Source: Selenomonas sp. GACV-9 (GTDB lineage Bacteria > Bacillota > Negativicutes > Selenomonadales > Selenomonadaceae). From it: a stretch of 64,000 bases of DNA. The notes under the pieces are model-generated. The model was not told where the DNA came from. It saw only the letters and a program-made list of their open reading frames with translations, and did no database searches. Both the position numbers and the translations under genes were made by a program. Position 1 is the first letter of the stretch, and every line of letters starts with the position of its first letter. Of the stretch, positions 61,982 to 64,000 are shown in pieces. The stretch lies in assembly GCA_900116485.1 (NCBI GenBank), contig FPAX01000006.1, positions 57,133-121,132 on the forward strand. The letters run 5' to 3'.

Positions 61982-63667
61982 TCAAAAGAACTTATACAAC
62001 TGAAACCACAGACGGCCACTGGCATCACTGTCTGACTCAGCCTTTTCTGCGCCGAGTTTCCAGGCATAATGAAGTCTTGCGGCCCAGTTATCCTCATGGC
62101 TCCAGTTGATACCAATACCTGCACCATAAAGACTGCGGCCATTTCCCCGGCCTGCGATGCGGCTGTTGCCATCATGATACGAATCCACATGGCCGCCATC
62201 GGCAAAAGCGATGAGCTGCCATGTATTCTTATCGCCCTCACGCTGCGGGACATTCCAGCGCAGCTCCGTCGTCCAACGCCAGCCGTCATCCCCCGCGGCC
62301 TCACCGATTGGATAAGCCCTGACACCATAAGGGCCTCCCAAGGACATCTTCTCCGAGCTATCCAGATTCTTCTCCGCCCACTGCCGCTCATAGCTCAGCC
62401 ACAAAGCCAGCCGGTCATCGATGCGCTGCAACCGCGTCAGGCTCAGATTATACTTGCCAAAATTCCCCGCAGTATGTGCACCATCGCCTGCGCCCTTCCC
62501 ACGGATTGCGTCCAGGCTGCGCTGTAAATCATTCTTTATCGTCAAATCGCCGTGGGTGTACGTAAATGACCAGGTATTTTTACCACCGCTGGCCCATGTA
62601 TCCAGACTGTCGCCATGAATAGACAGCGACCAGCTCTGCGTTTCCTTCGGATTGTTCAGCGAAGCATAGATATCCGACTCCGCAGCAAGCTGTTTCCAGT
62701 CAAAGCGCAGCGTCCCATACCAATTGGCCTTGCGGCTGCGCTTGAAATTATGCTGCCACCAGGCACTAACCACATCAGCCGTTCCCGTCATCCCGAGGGA
62801 CGACAACTGGTCAGACAGTGCATAATGCGACTTGCCATAGCTGATACCGAATTTGTTGCCTTGACTCAGGATTGGTGTCGCATATGACACAGAACCACTC
62901 CAGGTATCACCGCCATGATTGGTCATGACACCACCTACAGACAACAGATCGCCCTGGCGGAACGGGCTTGCATAGTTAGCAAACATACTATATTGGTATG
63001 AACCAGTGTAGTGGTAGCCGCCATTGTCAACGCCAACATAGCCCCATACTCTCTTGCCCTTCGGTTTGACATTCACAATCAAATCTGTCGTTCCTGTCTT
63101 TTCCCCCGCTTGCAGCTGCGCCTTGACTTCGAGCCGCTGCATATCACCAGCCAGCCAAACACCGCGCTCCAAGTTCTCACGCTGCACCGCATCACCAGCT
63201 TTTATGCCCATTTCACGGCGCACTGCCTCGTCCGATACATACGACTCGTTCTTGATGATCACACGGCCATAATGCCCCGGTACGATCCGCATCTCCACCG
63301 TTCCGTTCGCGAACCCCTGCGGCGGCAAGTAGACAGTAGCCACAAAATGCCCTTGCTCACGCAGGTACTTCTGTACTTCCTTCGCCTGCTCCTCCAGCTG
63401 TCTCAGCGTTGCAGCCTGCTGGCGATGCCGCTGCAATAACTGCTGCAACTCTGCCTCAGTCACGGGATTCTCCCCCGAAAATACATAACGAGCAACCACC
63501 AACGACGGTTCTGCCTGCTCTGCCTGCTTCCCCACCGCAGAAGACAATCCCGACGAAAGCCCTAGCAGCATGACACTGGTAAGCGCACCAGCCGTCATCT
63601 TCTGCCACATCTTCCTTCCCTCGCGCCTGCGAATATGTTTTGCCTGTCCACGAACATGCCTACCCAT
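61982..63667 (-). CDS. TpsB outer-membrane transporter of the two-partner secretion system
   Basis: A 561-residue FhaC/ShlB-type protein that secretes the exoprotein encoded after it. A long basic signal peptide (residues 1-44) precedes an unstructured part, a helix (RQQAATLRQLEEQAKEVQKY), and two POTRA domains (residues about 55-210). The rest is a beta-barrel with the GGPYGVRAYP loop, the counterpart of the VRGY motif, and ends in Phe-Phe as expected for an outer-membrane barrel. The start at 63667 has AGGGG 7 bases upstream; the open frame runs on to 63808 without one. Confidence 0.93.
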   Translation of the reverse strand: MGRHVRGQAKHIRRREGRKMWQKMTAGALTSVMLLGLSSGLSSAVGKQAEQAEPSLVVARYVFSGENPVTEAELQQLLQRHRQQAATLRQLEEQAKEVQKYLREQGHFVATVYLPPQGFANGTVEMRIVPGHYGRVIIKNESYVSDEAVRREMGIKAGDAVQRENLERGVWLAGDMQRLEVKAQLQAGEKTGTTDLIVNVKPKGKRVWGYVGVDNGGYHYTGSYQYSMFANYASPFRQGDLLSVGGVMTNHGGDTWSGSVSYATPILSQGNKFGISYGKSHYALSDQLSSLGMTGTADVVSAWWQHNFKRSRKANWYGTLRFDWKQLAAESDIYASLNNPKETQSWSLSIHGDSLDTWASGGKNTWSFTYTHGDLTIKNDLQRSLDAIRGKGAGDGAHTAGNFGKYNLSLTRLQRIDDRLALWLSYERQWAEKNLDSSEKMSLGGPYGVRAYPIGEAAGDDGWRWTTELRWNVPQREGDKNTWQLIAFADGGHVDSYHDGNSRIAGRGNGRSLYGAGIGINWSHEDNWAARLHYAWKLGAEKAESDSDASGRLWFQLYKFF

Positions 63668-63893
63668 ACAACGTCCCCTCTCGATTATCTCTACTCTCTT
63701 ATATCCATCCGATATAAACCTTCTCGTTATATTTATGATGCTTTTTCTATATGAAAACAAGGACATATATCCCCTAAAAAGCAATCTTAAGATTTGATAA
63801 AAATACATACAATTTTAACATAAAAAATAATAATATACAAATCGACCTATGCTAAACAATTACTATTACGAAACAAACAGCAATTATTCATAT

Positions 63894-63909
63894 ACAAATT
63901 GCAATTTGT
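63894..63909. repeat. Perfect 16-bp palindrome upstream of the two-partner operon
   Basis: ACAAATTGCAATTTGT is a perfect palindrome in the 245-bp gap before the TpsB gene, immediately after the stop of the partial gene at the edge. It is A/T-rich and could be a regulator site. No convincing promoter boxes are seen in this gap, which is otherwise without a gene. Confidence 0.5.
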
Positions 63910-63912
63910 CTG

Positions 63913-64000
63913 TTAGTTCGTGCGGAATGGAATCCCGATAGTACGCAGCTCGGGGTTCACGGGGTAGTACTTTTTCTGTTTCCGCTGAATGGACCGTACG
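63913..64000 (-). CDS. C-terminal end of an unidentified protein, cut by the window edge
   Basis: Twenty-nine codons with a stop at 63913-63915; the protein ends YYPVNPELRTIGIPFRTN. The residue make-up looks coding but I recognise no family, and the start is outside the window. It would be upstream of, and on the same strand as, the two-partner operon. Confidence 0.4.
   Translation of the reverse strand, partial: VRSIQRKQKKYYPVNPELRTIGIPFRTN

Overview
The window is a chromosomal segment of a diderm Firmicute, most likely of the Negativicutes (Selenomonas, Mitsuokella or a relative). Two things point there. The translation genes have the Firmicutes order and type: a zinc-type S14, a Cys-containing L36, an L7Ae-like gene before rpsL, and the ecfA1-ecfA2-ecfT-truA set. 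The right end carries an outer-membrane two-partner secretion pair, which needs an outer membrane. Anaerobic traits fit as well: desulfoferrodoxin, rubrerythrin and a 2-hydroxyacyl-CoA dehydratase activase-like protein. The genus is an inference.

Layout, left to right. Positions 1-4.9 kb hold a purine operon on the minus strand, read purC-purE-purF-purM-purN-purH, with a consensus promoter and a 14-bp perfect palindrome just upstream. Positions 4.9-9.3 kb hold one 1418-residue activase-type iron-sulfur protein with its own promoter and terminator. Positions 9.4-12.7 kb hold truA and the ECF vitamin-transporter core. Positions 12.7-16.6 kb hold an accessory block (desulfoferrodoxin, a secreted BsuPI-domain protein, a LysR regulator and a divergent MFS transporter), which separates the ecf-truA genes from rplQ. 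Positions 16.8-36.1 kb are one long translation supercluster on the minus strand (L7Ae-like gene, str, S10, spc and alpha parts, with secY, adk, infA and rpoA), starting from a consensus promoter at 36.1 kb; rpoB/rpoC are not next to it and map is missing between adk and infA.

Positions 36.3-44.3 kb carry minus-strand housekeeping genes: transketolase, AroH chorismate mutase, an ABC1/UbiB-like kinase, an ABC-F ATPase, an exported glucosaminidase and a divergent NCS2 permease. Then come a plus-strand pair (TVP38/DedA-like membrane protein and a Tat-exported phosphoesterase), rubrerythrin, a chemoreceptor with a sensor domain, and corA with a small Cys-containing companion gene and a structured leader. 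ssrA (tmRNA) at 50.6-51.0 kb has a consensus promoter and encodes the tag ANEDYALAA. A methyltransferase follows.

Positions 52.0-63.7 kb hold the two-partner secretion operon: TpsB (561 aa, POTRA plus beta-barrel) followed by a 3297-aa TpsA exoprotein built from a TPS domain, about ten copies of a beta-rich module and about seven MBG-type repeats. A partial C-terminal reading frame enters from the right edge. No tRNA, CRISPR array, insertion sequence or prophage was seen. The least explained items are the 46-bp palindrome over the MFS promoter, the corA leader, the operator-like repeats at the pur and ssrA promoters, and the TpsA module.
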